Shown: one piece after another, positions 35,003-44,584 of the stretch
Numbering within the stretch: the first letter of the stretch is position 1
Layout: every line of letters starts with the position of its first letter
Source of the DNA: JAFGXT01 sp963677165
Lineage (GTDB): Bacteria > Verrucomicrobiota > Lentisphaeria > Victivallales > SZUA-371
Direction of reading: 5' to 3'
Assembly (NCBI GenBank): GCA_963677165.2
Contig: CAXXSX010000002.1
Coordinates: 4,154,001 to 4,218,000, forward strand
Length of the DNA stretch: 64,000 nt
Made by a program: the position numbers and the translations under genes
The notes under the pieces: generated by a model
Told to the model about the DNA's origin: nothing
Database searches by the model: none
Seen by the model: only the letters and a program-made list of their open reading frames with translations

Positions 35003-36070
35003 TTACAACCACTTTTTGCGTTTAAAAAACACTGCCATAATGATTGCAATAAGTGTCATTAAGCCGATTGCAAGATAGTAGCCGTTATGCCACTTTAATT
35101 CCGGCATGTTTTCAAAATTCATACCGTATATTCCGGCGATAAATGTTAACGGTATGAAAATCGTCGCGATCAGGGTCAATATCTTCATTACTTCGTTCAT
35201 ACGGTTACTCAAATTCGATAAGTACAATTCGAGCAGGTCTGCAATCTGTTCTCGACAGGATTCAGCGTTATCGATTATAGACAGAAGATGGCGTTCAAGT
35301 TCCTGGAAGTATTTTTCCGTATCAGCTACCATAAAGTCATAGTCGACGGTATTCAGCGTTCTTACCAGTTCCCGAAACGGCCAGACATTTTTTCGTAGAG
35401 AGCTGCCGATCTGCTTGTAGCCTTGCAGTTCGACAAGTAGTTCCTGACCGGGATCTTCCAGAATTCGCTTTTCCAGTTGTTCAATACTTTCTGTAATATT
35501 TTCAAGAAATATGAAGTAATAATCCGTTACAAGATCCAACAGGGCATAAACCAGATAATCACTGCTTTTCTGACGTATTTTCCCGCAGCTTGATACAATT
35601 CGTTCCAGAAGCGGAGCCGTTAAATTGTCATTTCCCGTCTGAAAAGTTATAACTGTATTTTTATGGCAGACAATAAACATTGATACCATTTTAAAATCGG
35701 TGCTGTCCTGTTCTTTTAACGGAAATCGCACGACCATACTGAGGTGGCCGGTGTCTGAAATAATTCCAGGACGCATCGCGGCACAATTCTGAATTGCTTC
35801 GAGTTCCAGTCGATGCAGTCCGGTTCGGTTGTTCAGAATATTCAGATCAGCAGAGGAGGGGATGCCACGTCCGATAATCCAGTTTACGCCGGCAGGAGAC
35901 AAGGCGGTCAATGCCTGGTCCAGTGAAGTGTTTTTGCTGCCACGACAATCCGATTGGCTGTAAATGACCAGTTCAATAGGACATGGCGACGTTTCCGCTG
36001 GACTTTCCTGAAGAAAACCCGGCTGTTTGCCGAATAACTGATATTTCGCTTTGTAACGTTTTAATTTCAT
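35003..36070 (-). CDS. corA: CorA-family magnesium/cobalt transporter
   Basis: This is a 355-aa divalent cation channel of the inner membrane. Two C-terminal helices flank the selectivity motif: TFIAGIYGMNFENMPE (GMN) then the second helix YYLAIGLMTLIAIIMAVFF, ending in basic residues. The long N-terminal cytoplasmic domain is normal. I chose ATG 36070 (after AGGTGG) rather than the upstream TTG. Confidence 0.93.
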   Translation of the reverse strand: MKLKRYKAKYQLFGKQPGFLQESPAETSPCPIELVIYSQSDCRGSKNTSLDQALTALSPAGVNWIIGRGIPSSADLNILNNRTGLHRLELEAIQNCAAMRPGIISDTGHLSMVVRFPLKEQDSTDFKMVSMFIVCHKNTVITFQTGNDNLTAPLLERIVSSCGKIRQKSSDYLVYALLDLVTDYYFIFLENITESIEQLEKRILEDPGQELLVELQGYKQIGSSLRKNVWPFRELVRTLNTVDYDFMVADTEKYFQELERHLLSIIDNAESCREQIADLLELYLSNLSNRMNEVMKILTLIATIFIPLTFIAGIYGMNFENMPELKWHNGYYLAIGLMTLIAIIMAVFFKRKKWL

Positions 36071-36133
36071 TGCCCCACCTATCAATTGTATAAAGATATT
36101 ATATTGCGATACGGCAGTAATGCAATATCATAG

Positions 36134-37243
36134 CTACTTACGTGAGACAAAAAAGACGATTGTTGCAATAATAGCTATAATTACGAGAACAAACAGGGTT
36201 ATTTTTATCCAGCTCCACGGACGTTCTCCCTGAACCTCTCCGGTTCTGGCATTCACCAGGAAACGATATACCTTCTTATCGAAACGGAAAGCACTGATCC
36301 AGATCGGCAGGAGAATATGTTTGAATGTGATATCATTATAGTCAATTGACGTTGACATGATCCGCTGTTCATCTCCTCCGATATCCCGCTTTATTGTATG
36401 CCGGATTGGTTCCTGCATTTGTCCTTTGGCGTCACTAAAGCCGTCCTCGATGCCGATGCTGTAGCTTTCTACCCTGAAACCGTGCAGAAACGACGGGTCA
36501 TACGGAACCAGCGATTCCAAGTCCCAGGGTTCCAGTTCTTCCGTGTATCTTCGCGGGAGTGATTTACTGCCTACGGAAAGAATATCGTCAAACGAGTTGT
36601 AAACAATACCCGCGGTTGGATACCATCTGGTTTTGGTTACCGTCCGGGTCTTTGTTTCGGATTTCCCTTCTGAATTTGTAACGGTATAAGTTTCTGTTGC
36701 TAGGTAGTGTTCTCCGCGCATTCCGGTATATTCGGTAGTGGTATTGGAATCGTAGGTCCAGAACGGCGAATATATGCCATCCATTTTCATCATCTTCGCG
36801 CGTTCTTTGACTTTGCCGGGAAGGAACCAGCGTCCTGCCAGCCATTTTCGGAAATTTTCGGCAGCTTCCTGTTCTGTCAAGGCAAAGGGCAGCAGATATT
36901 TGGGTTTGAGCACTCTTGTGCTACGATGTTGCGCAGAGATTGATGATGCGCAGTAAGGACATTCATCCGTGGTAATATTTTCATCAAAAGTAACTTCTGC
37001 TCCACAGTTGTCACAGGTAACAATTACTCGTTCTTCGGTTTCCTCAGTTTCTTCCAGTGACATTAGAGTGGAATGGTAATCCGATTCTACCACTGCTGCT
37101 TCTTCATCAGGTACTTCTTCGGTGTGAGAACAGTGGGGACATTTCAGCATTTCGCTTTCCGGATCGAATTCCATTCCGCCGCCGCAAGAGGGGCAGGGAT
37201 AATGTTTTTTATTGATTTCTTCGTGTTGAATTTCTTCCGGCAT
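36134..37243 (-). CDS. Zinc-ribbon membrane protein
   Basis: This is a 369-aa protein with two N-terminal zinc ribbons (YPCPSCGGGMEF...CPHCSHTEE; VTCDNCGAEV...CPYCASSI), like TFIIB-type or primosomal PriA-helicase-like ribbons. A long beta-rich middle follows (FWTYDSNTTTEYTGMRGEHY) and the protein ends in one transmembrane helix (WIKITLFVLVIIAIIATIVF). Similar bacterial proteins are annotated as zinc-ribbon domain proteins of unknown function. It is upstream of corA on the same strand, 63 bp apart. Confidence 0.78.
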   Translation of the reverse strand: MPEEIQHEEINKKHYPCPSCGGGMEFDPESEMLKCPHCSHTEEVPDEEAAVVESDYHSTLMSLEETEETEERVIVTCDNCGAEVTFDENITTDECPYCASSISAQHRSTRVLKPKYLLPFALTEQEAAENFRKWLAGRWFLPGKVKERAKMMKMDGIYSPFWTYDSNTTTEYTGMRGEHYLATETYTVTNSEGKSETKTRTVTKTRWYPTAGIVYNSFDDILSVGSKSLPRRYTEELEPWDLESLVPYDPSFLHGFRVESYSIGIEDGFSDAKGQMQEPIRHTIKRDIGGDEQRIMSTSIDYNDITFKHILLPIWISAFRFDKKVYRFLVNARTGEVQGERPWSWIKITLFVLVIIAIIATIVFFVSRK

Positions 37244-37325
37244 AAATTGGTCCTCCCTGATTATTAATTGAATAATACTTATTATGCAATATATTATATT
37301 GAATCAATAAATAAAAGGGGCGGTT

Positions 37326-37805
37326 ATGAAAAAGTTGATAATCTGTCGTCACTCACATGCTGAATCCAGCCATGAAAAAGGTGATTTTTATCGTCGACTT
37401 GACGAACACGGAATAGAAATGGCAAAGGAAATGGGAGTGCGTTTAAAGCAGCGTGATATTGCTCCCGGAATGGTTATTTCAAGTCCGGCGGCAAGGGCGC
37501 TGAAGACTGCCGAAGTAATTACTTCAGCCCTGGGGTTCAATACCGATGAGATTATTACAGACGCATGTCTTTATGAACAGGATATTTGCGGAGTAGTGTC
37601 GCTTGTGAAAAATTGTGGTGGAGACGCCGAATGCGTTATGCTTTTTGGTCATGTTCCGAGTGTCCGAATTCTTGCTGCCATGCTATCGGGAAGCAGCGAA
37701 CAACATACTCCGACCTGTTCTGTGACTGCGCTGGAATTTGATGGAGAATGCTGGGAGGAGGCACTGGCTCAAACCGGTAATCTTTCATTTCGCGAATTGC
37801 TGTGA
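37326..37805 (+). CDS. sixA: Phosphohistidine phosphatase SixA-like
   Basis: This is a 159-aa histidine phosphatase of the small SixA type. The RHG motif is RHSHAE (residues 8-13), Arg in SSPAARALKTAEVI and the second His in MLFGHVPSV complete the active site. SixA dephosphorylates phosphohistidine on HPt domains or on NPr of the nitrogen PTS. The partner is not in this window. GGGGCGG precedes the ATG. Confidence 0.88.
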   Translation: MKKLIICRHSHAESSHEKGDFYRRLDEHGIEMAKEMGVRLKQRDIAPGMVISSPAARALKTAEVITSALGFNTDEIITDACLYEQDICGVVSLVKNCGGDAECVMLFGHVPSVRILAAMLSGSSEQHTPTCSVTALEFDGECWEEALAQTGNLSFRELL

Positions 37806-37983
37806 ACAGGTTATGTTAGATCATTACTGTTATGATGTCAGTAATTCACTCATTTTGCCATAAATGGTAAATTCCTGCTTGACGATGCATTAAGTTTGTA
37901 GTATATTGACTACCCTTGTTATTGAGGTTTACTGCCGGATTTGTCCGGATAATTATATTAAGGTTTTCGTAAAAAATTTATCG

Positions 37984-38547
37984 ATGATCATAAAAGAATT
38001 CTTACGCAATCCACGGGCAACTGGTGCCGTACTGCCTAGCTCGGGGAAACTGTCCCAGACGATTGTCTCTGAAATTGGATTAAAAACGGCAAATAGAGTT
38101 GTAGAACTTGGACCCGGAACCGGCGCTATTACCGGTCATATTCTTAAAGAAATCAATCCTGATGCTCAATTTATGGCCGTCGAACTTAATACTAAGATGT
38201 ATGAATCTTTTAAAAAGAGATATCCCAGCGTAAAAATTCTCAATGAGAACGCGGCACGTTTGCGGGCTCTGTTGTATCGTGAAGGGATGCAGGATGTTGA
38301 TGTTGTCGTTTCCGGTTTGCCATGGGCTTCATTTGGCGCTCCGTTGCAGCGACGTTTGCTCTTGGAAATCATCAATAGTCTTAGCCCTCGTGGAATTTTT
38401 ACGACTTTCGCATACATTCAGGGACTGGCACTGCCTACCGCCAGAGCCTTTAAGCGACGCCTTGATAAACGTTTTTCCACGGTACAGCGTACGCCGATTA
38501 TCTGGAACAATATTCCACCGGCGGTTGTTTACCGCTGTCGCAAATAG
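37984..38547 (+). CDS. Class I SAM methyltransferase, phospholipid N-methyltransferase-like
   Basis: This is about 187 aa from ATG 37984; the frame opens earlier (37906) but adds an unrelated leader, and no strong ribosome-binding site decides the start. MIIKEFLRNPRATGAVLPSS is the family N-terminus of PmtA-like phospholipid methyltransferases and Erm-like enzymes. Motif I is VVELGPGTGAIT, followed by MAVELN and VVSGLPW. It likely methylates a lipid such as phosphatidylethanolamine, but rRNA methylation cannot be excluded. Confidence 0.78.
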   Translation: MIIKEFLRNPRATGAVLPSSGKLSQTIVSEIGLKTANRVVELGPGTGAITGHILKEINPDAQFMAVELNTKMYESFKKRYPSVKILNENAARLRALLYREGMQDVDVVVSGLPWASFGAPLQRRLLLEIINSLSPRGIFTTFAYIQGLALPTARAFKRRLDKRFSTVQRTPIIWNNIPPAVVYRCRK

Positions 38548-38594
38548 CGGAAATATTAGAATGGCGGGAAAATTTCCAGCTGGCAGGTGTTTCT

Positions 38595-40025
38595 CTAATC
38601 TAAATTTCTCAGCGTCCTTTCATATTGCCGAAATAGTGGGTCGTTACTCTCTTTTGTCCATTCAAGAAGTTGGTGACGAACAATGTTAAGTACTTCCTGT
38701 TTATCGGGATCATCCGCCAGGTTGTGCAGTTCATGCGGATCGGAGTCCAAGTCATAAAGTTCTTCCGAACAACACGTCCAGCCGTATTTCATGTTCCCGC
38801 TGCGTACGGTTCTCATTGACAGGGTTACGTCATTAAGACCATGAAATTCACTTACAACATATTTTCTTGGCGGCAGAGACTCATTTATTAACGAACGTCC
38901 GTGAGTATCCTCCGGAATGTCTATTCCGGCCGTGTCCAGGATTGTGGGATATACATCCAGCAAAGAACTCAGGTTCTCGTAGCGTTTGGGGCCTTCTCCC
39001 GGTATTTTCACCAGCAGCGGAATCCTGTGGACTTCCTCAAAATGGACGAACCCTTTGTCGAGCAATCCGCCATGGGCGCCCAGGTTGTCGCCGTGATCCG
39101 CTGTGAATATTACTATGGTGGAGTCTGCCAGTCCGGATTCTTCCAGATAGTCCAGCATTCTTCCGACCTGATGGTCTATATAAGTTGCAAAGGCATACTT
39201 ATGCTTGATCATTCGTTCCCAGGCTTTCCAGTTTCTACGGTTTTCTCCTGGAAGACGGCGAATGATGGTATGTCTGCCGCAATCGGAAGCATCCTGATTA
39301 AAACTTTCCCATTCCGGAATATCGATGTTGTCGTAAAGGCGCAAATATTCATCCGGTACGAAATACGGCTGATGTGGGCCCCAGAAGTTATGATGCATGA
39401 AGAACGGTTTAGCGCGCTTCCTGAATTCTTCCATCAAAGAGATGGTGTAGCTGGTGATAAAGTGAGGAACTCCGGCTTCCGGTCCTTCCTGCCAGGTGCC
39501 GTAAGGCAGCGGGTACATATCATTATGGACTTCTATTTCTGCCGTTAGATTATTTGCTTTCAGGTATTCTTTGTATTGAGGATAATCTATTCCGATTCCG
39601 CCATGTCCGGGAAAGTCCATTCCCTCAAAGCCGAAATGACTTGGCAGGGCAGCCTGTCTGGTTGATCCGAAGTGGCCGCCGTTCGGTGTTCCAAGGTGCC
39701 ATTTGCCGTTAAAACCGCAGGAATAGCCGGCCTTGGAGAGAAGACGTGGAAGGAGCCGCGGAGTATCGTTCAGTTCTGAAACGCTGCAGCCTATATCCGT
39801 AGTATTTGCAGTTACTCCGTGTGAGTGCGGATACTGTCCGGTTAATACGGAGCCTCGTGCCGGACTGCACAGCGGGCATGACGTATAAGTGTTTTCATAT
39901 ACCCTTGACGAATTTGCCAGCCTGTCAAGGTTTGGGGTCATGCATGGTGTTTTTCCGTATGCGCCAACTTCGGAAATGCGTTGTTCATCTGTTACAACAA
40001 GTAGAACGTTGAGTTTTGGGTTCAT
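38595..40025 (-). CDS. Sulfatase (formylglycine type)
   Basis: This is a 476-aa arylsulfatase-family enzyme starting at MNPKLNVLLVVTDEQR, with GGGAG 8 bp upstream of the ATG. The sulfatase signature is CPLCSPARGSVLTG; Cys53 would be converted to formylglycine. Metal and substrate motifs GKWHLG, HNFWGPHQPY and FTADHGDNLGAHG are intact. There is no signal peptide, unlike many PVC sulfatases, so it may act on imported sulfated sugars. A maturation enzyme is not in this window. The divergent AraC gene at 40299 is a likely regulator. Confidence 0.92.
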   Translation of the reverse strand: MNPKLNVLLVVTDEQRISEVGAYGKTPCMTPNLDRLANSSRVYENTYTSCPLCSPARGSVLTGQYPHSHGVTANTTDIGCSVSELNDTPRLLPRLLSKAGYSCGFNGKWHLGTPNGGHFGSTRQAALPSHFGFEGMDFPGHGGIGIDYPQYKEYLKANNLTAEIEVHNDMYPLPYGTWQEGPEAGVPHFITSYTISLMEEFRKRAKPFFMHHNFWGPHQPYFVPDEYLRLYDNIDIPEWESFNQDASDCGRHTIIRRLPGENRRNWKAWERMIKHKYAFATYIDHQVGRMLDYLEESGLADSTIVIFTADHGDNLGAHGGLLDKGFVHFEEVHRIPLLVKIPGEGPKRYENLSSLLDVYPTILDTAGIDIPEDTHGRSLINESLPPRKYVVSEFHGLNDVTLSMRTVRSGNMKYGWTCCSEELYDLDSDPHELHNLADDPDKQEVLNIVRHQLLEWTKESNDPLFRQYERTLRNLD

Positions 40026-40080
40026 TTTATTACTCCCGGATTTTGTGGTTATAAGAGTTTTGCAAAATGATACGTAAATA

Positions 40081-40168
40081 GGTAGGGCGCGCTCTCCGTA
40101 GCGCGCCGTTCCCCGGGATTTTGTGCTCAGCACAAAACTGCGGACGGTTACGGAGAACCGTCCCTACC
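40081..40168. repeat. Paired REP element with cloverleaf potential
   Basis: GGTAGGG (40081) pairs with CCCTACC (end 40168) as an outer stem. Inside are three perfect hairpins: CGCGC/GCGCG (loop TCTCCGTA), TTTTGTGC/GCACAAAA (3-nt loop), and GGACGGTT/AACCGTCC (loop ACGGAG). Loops one and three are complementary (CTCCGTA / TACGGAG). Each half matches units at 47125 and 49007. It lies in the sulfatase/AraC intergenic region. Confidence 0.75.
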
Positions 40169-40298
40169 CGTAAATATGCATTTCACATAAGTTTTGTGAT
40201 GTTATATAAATAATAAACAGGCTGAAAGACTTGAATTCAATACTATATGGTAGTATCTGTATACGTAATTTAAACAAAAACCATACGTATATAAAGCA

Positions 40299-41177
40299 AT
40301 GAACGATATCAGAAAAGTTCCCTTGCCGGAGAAAAACATCAGCTCTGACAAAGACCATGGAAGGGGATTGAAAGTTGAAAGTCATAAGTGGTGTTCCGGT
40401 TTTCAGGAGAGCCGTCCACTGTATCCCGACGGCTTTGAAGAGGCGGAGCGCCGCAGTCCGACATGGTTCAGAAATGAACGCTGCCAGTATTATCTTATGG
40501 TTGCGGTTCCTGAAGGGGAGATGCGTTATTACGGTAACGGAGAAAGTTTTCTGCTGCGTGGATCGAAAATTCTTATAATACCCCAGGGAACAGATTATTC
40601 GTTCAAGACAACGCCATCATGCTATTACCGTAAAATCTCGATTTATCTGCTTGGCGTTGATCTCCATTCCATAAGCTCCAGCCTGGGGTTGGACCAGATG
40701 GAGTTGATAAAAGTTTCCGATCTTAATTACTATATTTCTACCATGCGGAAATTAGACAAACTGCTTTTGTCCAAAAACGTGAACGACATGCCGTTCATGG
40801 CGGGGATGACTTTTGAATTGCTGAACCGGCTTTCAATGGAAAAAATCGCGAAAAACCAGAAACCCCTGCTTTTTTTAATGCTTAAGTCGCGTCTTTCCTC
40901 AGACTTCAGGCGCACGGTAAAAATTTCGGAGCTGGCTGAAGAATATAACGTTAGTGTAATTACCATTGAACGCATGTTCAAAAAAGAGCTTAATATTACT
41001 CCGGCAAAATTTCGGATCATCTCAAAAATGAATCATGCGGAGGAACTGCTTAAGCATTCCAGTCTGTCGATAAAGGAAATCGCTTATGAGCTGGGGTACT
41101 GCCATCAGTTCCATTTTTCGAATGAATTTCGTCGTATATCAGGAGCTTCGCCCGAAGTGTTCCGTAAGAAATCGTGA
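40299..41177 (+). CDS. AraC-family transcriptional regulator
   Basis: This is a 292-aa regulator. The N-terminal half holds a cupin-like sensor (MRYYGNGESFLLRGSKILII). The C-terminal 95 residues carry two helix-turn-helix motifs (KISELAEEYNVSVITIERMF and SIKEIAYELGYCHQFHFSNE) with the AraC signature. It is divergent from the sulfatase gene and probably controls it in response to a sugar. The N-terminus is somewhat longer than usual. Confidence 0.9.
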   Translation: MNDIRKVPLPEKNISSDKDHGRGLKVESHKWCSGFQESRPLYPDGFEEAERRSPTWFRNERCQYYLMVAVPEGEMRYYGNGESFLLRGSKILIIPQGTDYSFKTTPSCYYRKISIYLLGVDLHSISSSLGLDQMELIKVSDLNYYISTMRKLDKLLLSKNVNDMPFMAGMTFELLNRLSMEKIAKNQKPLLFLMLKSRLSSDFRRTVKISELAEEYNVSVITIERMFKKELNITPAKFRIISKMNHAEELLKHSSLSIKEIAYELGYCHQFHFSNEFRRISGASPEVFRKKS

Positions 41178-41192
41178 TACTTTCCGCATTGA

Positions 41193-41225
41193 TTTTTACA
41201 ATGTTTTTACAATGTTTTTACAGCC
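41193..41225 (+). promoter_or_regulatory. Three tandem 11-bp direct repeats, candidate response-regulator site
   Basis: TTTTTACAATG occurs twice head to tail (41193-41203, 41204-41214), followed by TTTTTACAGCC. An 11-bp period is the binding geometry of OmpR/PhoB-class dimers. The array lies upstream of the vWA-kinase-regulator operon, whose last gene encodes a regulator of that class. Confidence 0.6.
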
Positions 41226-41368
41226 TGATGACAACTTCTCGTCCTTGTTGATTAACTTATCTGTGTAAAAGGAAATTCCAATTAACACAGGAGGCTTAAA
41301 AAACAATGAACGGTACGGATGATGTAATTTTCAAAAAACATTGTATATTAACCCGGAGGGCACAAAAG

Positions 41369-42739
41369 ATGAGAAAACTGGTTACAAAACTATTTTACGG
41401 GACACTGTTGATGTTCAACGCCGGATGCCTGGTGGCGTCGAGTCCGACCGGAAGCATTACGCTGAAAGCGGAACTGGAAAAGCGTGTGCTTGTGGCGGGG
41501 TCACGTCAGGACGCGTTGATTCGGATTACCGTTTGCGCCCCGGAAACGCCCAAAGTGGACAAGAACAAGGCGCGGGTAAATCTTGCCGTGGTTCTGGATA
41601 AATCCGGTTCAATGGGAATGCAGAAGAAGCTTGCGAAAGCAAAAGAGGCTACGATCAGCGCGCTGAATATGCTTCGTGAAGGCGATATTTTTTCTCTGGT
41701 GGTCTATGATACTAACGTTCAAACGATCGTTCCGGCAACTGAAATATCCGCAGCCGGACGCGAGAACATAATCAGTCAGATTCGTTCCATTACTTCAAAC
41801 GGCAGTACGGCTTTGTTTGCCGGGGTCTCTACCGGAGCCAACGAAATCAGAAAGAATGCCGGTGGAACTTTTGTGAACCGTATTATTCTGTTATCGGACG
41901 GACTGGCTAATGTCGGTCCTCGTTCTCCTCAGGAACTCGGACGTCTTGGCGCGTCGTTTATTAAGGAAAACATTTCCGTCAGTACGGTTGGCGTCGGCAG
42001 TGATTATAACGAAGATTTGATGACCGCGCTTTCACAGAATAGCGACGGCAATTTTTATTTTGTGGAAAACAGTCGTGATCTTCCGCTGATCTTTTCCAAG
42101 GAACTTGGTTCCGCTTTGAAGGTAGCGGCAAAATCGATCAATGTGAAGATTGTTTGTCCCGATGGAATCAAGCCCAAAGGTATTCTTGGTCATGAGTGCC
42201 GGATCAATGGTAACACGATTGATATCAACTTCAATCAGGTTTACAGCGGACATGAAAAATCCCTGATTCTACAGGTTGAAGTTCCGCCGCAGCCGGATGG
42301 TGCCAGCAATGAAATCGCCAAAGTTGAACTTGATTACTCCTCGCTTGACGGCAAAAATCGTTTTTCTCGTCATCAGCTCGTTAATGCCAGCTATAGTTCC
42401 AGCAAGAAGAAGGTTGTCAGCAATATTAATCGTGCGGTACAGGCGGAAGCTGCTGTGCAGCGATCAAATGTTATGCGTGAAAAAGCAGTTAAAGAAGCGG
42501 ACCGTGGCAATTACGATGAAGCTCAGACGATTTTAAAAAATGCCGCGGTTGAACTCAAAAAGGTATCGAAAGAAACCAAGAATAAAAAACTGGAAGCTCA
42601 GGCAGAGCAGCTTGAACGCCGCGAACAGGATATCCAGGAAAGTAAGACGAACAAAGCCAAATACAAGACGGTTCGTAAACGGATCAAGGGCGAAAGCTAC
42701 CAGCTTCGCAATAGTCAGCTATATCAGCAGAGCAAATAA
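41369..42739 (+). CDS. Secreted von Willebrand A domain protein (first of the vWA operon)
   Basis: I chose ATG 41369 (456 aa), with a GGAGG site 8 to 10 bp upstream and a proper signal peptide (MRKLVTKLFYGTLLMFNAGC, possible lipoprotein Cys). ATG 41306 also has an AGGAGG but gives an internal signal sequence. The vWA domain holds the MIDAS motif VVLDKSGSMG and SDGLANVGP. After a beta domain, the C-terminal 110 residues are a charged helical or TPR-like stretch (EADRGNYDEAQTILKNAAVE). It is exported and may sense or bind an extracytoplasmic ligand. It heads a four-gene operon. Confidence 0.85.
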   Translation: MRKLVTKLFYGTLLMFNAGCLVASSPTGSITLKAELEKRVLVAGSRQDALIRITVCAPETPKVDKNKARVNLAVVLDKSGSMGMQKKLAKAKEATISALNMLREGDIFSLVVYDTNVQTIVPATEISAAGRENIISQIRSITSNGSTALFAGVSTGANEIRKNAGGTFVNRIILLSDGLANVGPRSPQELGRLGASFIKENISVSTVGVGSDYNEDLMTALSQNSDGNFYFVENSRDLPLIFSKELGSALKVAAKSINVKIVCPDGIKPKGILGHECRINGNTIDINFNQVYSGHEKSLILQVEVPPQPDGASNEIAKVELDYSSLDGKNRFSRHQLVNASYSSSKKKVVSNINRAVQAEAAVQRSNVMREKAVKEADRGNYDEAQTILKNAAVELKKVSKETKNKKLEAQAEQLERREQDIQESKTNKAKYKTVRKRIKGESYQLRNSQLYQQSK

Positions 42740-42757
42740 GGGGAGGAAAATTATATA

Positions 42758-44584
42758 ATGAAAAAGAAAATTGTGGGATATTCCATTGTTTCCGGATTTA
42801 CTGGTATCGCGCTTTTTGCGGCGTTGATGTATGGATGTCAGAGTTCAGATTCTCAGAACGGTCCGGCTGGGGCTGTGTCATATATTCCTCAGCCAGTTAA
42901 TTGTGAAAAAATAAAGTGTTGTGTGGCTGAAAAGAAAGATATTGCAGTTGGATCAGAACAGCCATGTGCACTTGTAGCTCCAGCCCTAGCCTGTAAGCCC
43001 AAATTGAAGGCGACTGATTCTTCCGCTGTTACACCTACGGAGCGTTTGCCTGCCTCGCGTAGCGGCGTCAAACCTTCTAGCGCGCCAATTCCGGAAATTA
43101 TAAGGAAAAAGTTAGCCTTTCGGGTTTCATGTGATTCTATGCCCGGTATGGTTCAGCATAATACTGAAGATTACCAGTACACGCCCGACAATGATTTTAT
43201 GTCGGTCAGCCATTCGCCGCTTTCTACATTTTCTATTGATGTCGATACGGCTTCCTATGCCAACACGCGGCGTTTTCTGCTGAAACAGAATTCGCTGCCG
43301 CCAGCCGACGCGGTAAGAATTGAGGAGTTGATTAACTACTTTACTTATGACTATCCCGAACCGCAGAGCGATATGCCGCTGCGTCCGACTATTGAGTTGT
43401 CGAAATGCCCGTGGAACAAGAATCATGACTTGTTGCTGATCGGACTTCAAGCTAAGAAGATTAAGGAAACAAAGCTGCCGCCGAGCAATTTCGTGTTCCT
43501 GATCGATACTTCCGGTTCAATGACTCGTCGTATGCCGCTGGTGAAAAAGTCAATGGAAATGCTGGCGATGCGTATGCGCCCTCAGGACCATATAGCGATT
43601 GTGACCTATGCCGGAAGCGCTGGACTGGTTCTGCCGTCTACCAGCGGCGAAAAGCGTTCGCTGATTGCGGATAAAATCAATCATCTTCGGTCCGGTGGAA
43701 GTACTGCTGGCGGAGCCGGGATCAAGCTGGCGTATAAAGTGGCAAAAGAGAACTTCATTACGAACGGCAATAACCGCGTGGTACTTATTACGGACGGCGA
43801 CTTTAATGTCGGCGTAAGCAGTCAGGGCGCACTGGTGCGCATGATCGAAGAAAAACGTAAGGACAATATTTTCCTGACGGTTTTGGGGGTTGGTCGTGGT
43901 AACTACAAAGACAGTAAAATGGAGATGCTGGCGGATAAAGGCAACGGCAACTACTTCTATATTGACAGTATTCGTGAAGCGAAAAAAGCGCTGGTAAACG
44001 AGATGGCCGGTAATATGTTTACGGTAGCCAAAGATGTAAAAATCCAGATTGAATTCAATCCGAAATATGTCAAGGGATATCGTTTGATCGGTTATGTAAA
44101 CCGTAAGCTGAACGACCGCGATTTTAAAGACGATACCAAGGATGCCGGTGAAATTGGCGCTGGACATCAGGTTACCGCGCTGTACGAACTGGTACCTGCC
44201 GGATCAAAGGAAGATCTGAACGCTCCGGCTCCGCTTGAGTTTCAGAAAACCGTGGTTAACAGCGACAAGCTGTTGAACTTTAAACTGCGCTGGAAACCGC
44301 CGAAAGCCGATAAAAGTATCGAATGGGTTGGATATGCTTCTCCTGAACATATCAAGAAAACTTCCGATAATTTCCGTCATGCTGCTGCGGTAGCTGAATT
44401 CGGTATGTTGCTGCGGAATTCAAAATACAAAGGCACTTCCGACTGGAAGCAGGTTATGGGTATGGCGCAAAGTGCGAAAGGTTCTGATATCAATGGATAT
44501 CGTGCGGAATTTATAAAGATGGCGGAAACGGCAGAATTGCTTAAACCGGTAAAAACATCCAAAGAGGTAACTTCTGTAGATTAA
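42758..44584 (+). CDS. YfbK-like von Willebrand A domain protein
   Basis: This is a 608-aa exported protein with an N-terminal signal or lipoprotein sequence (Cys near residue 27, LMYGCQSS). Residues about 125-600 match the YfbK family: the N-terminal vWF region (PLSTFSIDVDTASYANTRRF), the vWA domain with MIDAS FLIDTSGSMTRR, and the C-terminal DUF3520-like part. The linker at residues 50-105 is proline/serine rich. The stop overlaps the kinase start (TAATG), so it is coupled to a two-component system. Function in other bacteria is unknown. Confidence 0.88.
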   Translation: MKKKIVGYSIVSGFTGIALFAALMYGCQSSDSQNGPAGAVSYIPQPVNCEKIKCCVAEKKDIAVGSEQPCALVAPALACKPKLKATDSSAVTPTERLPASRSGVKPSSAPIPEIIRKKLAFRVSCDSMPGMVQHNTEDYQYTPDNDFMSVSHSPLSTFSIDVDTASYANTRRFLLKQNSLPPADAVRIEELINYFTYDYPEPQSDMPLRPTIELSKCPWNKNHDLLLIGLQAKKIKETKLPPSNFVFLIDTSGSMTRRMPLVKKSMEMLAMRMRPQDHIAIVTYAGSAGLVLPSTSGEKRSLIADKINHLRSGGSTAGGAGIKLAYKVAKENFITNGNNRVVLITDGDFNVGVSSQGALVRMIEEKRKDNIFLTVLGVGRGNYKDSKMEMLADKGNGNYFYIDSIREAKKALVNEMAGNMFTVAKDVKIQIEFNPKYVKGYRLIGYVNRKLNDRDFKDDTKDAGEIGAGHQVTALYELVPAGSKEDLNAPAPLEFQKTVVNSDKLLNFKLRWKPPKADKSIEWVGYASPEHIKKTSDNFRHAAAVAEFGMLLRNSKYKGTSDWKQVMGMAQSAKGSDINGYRAEFIKMAETAELLKPVKTSKEVTSVD

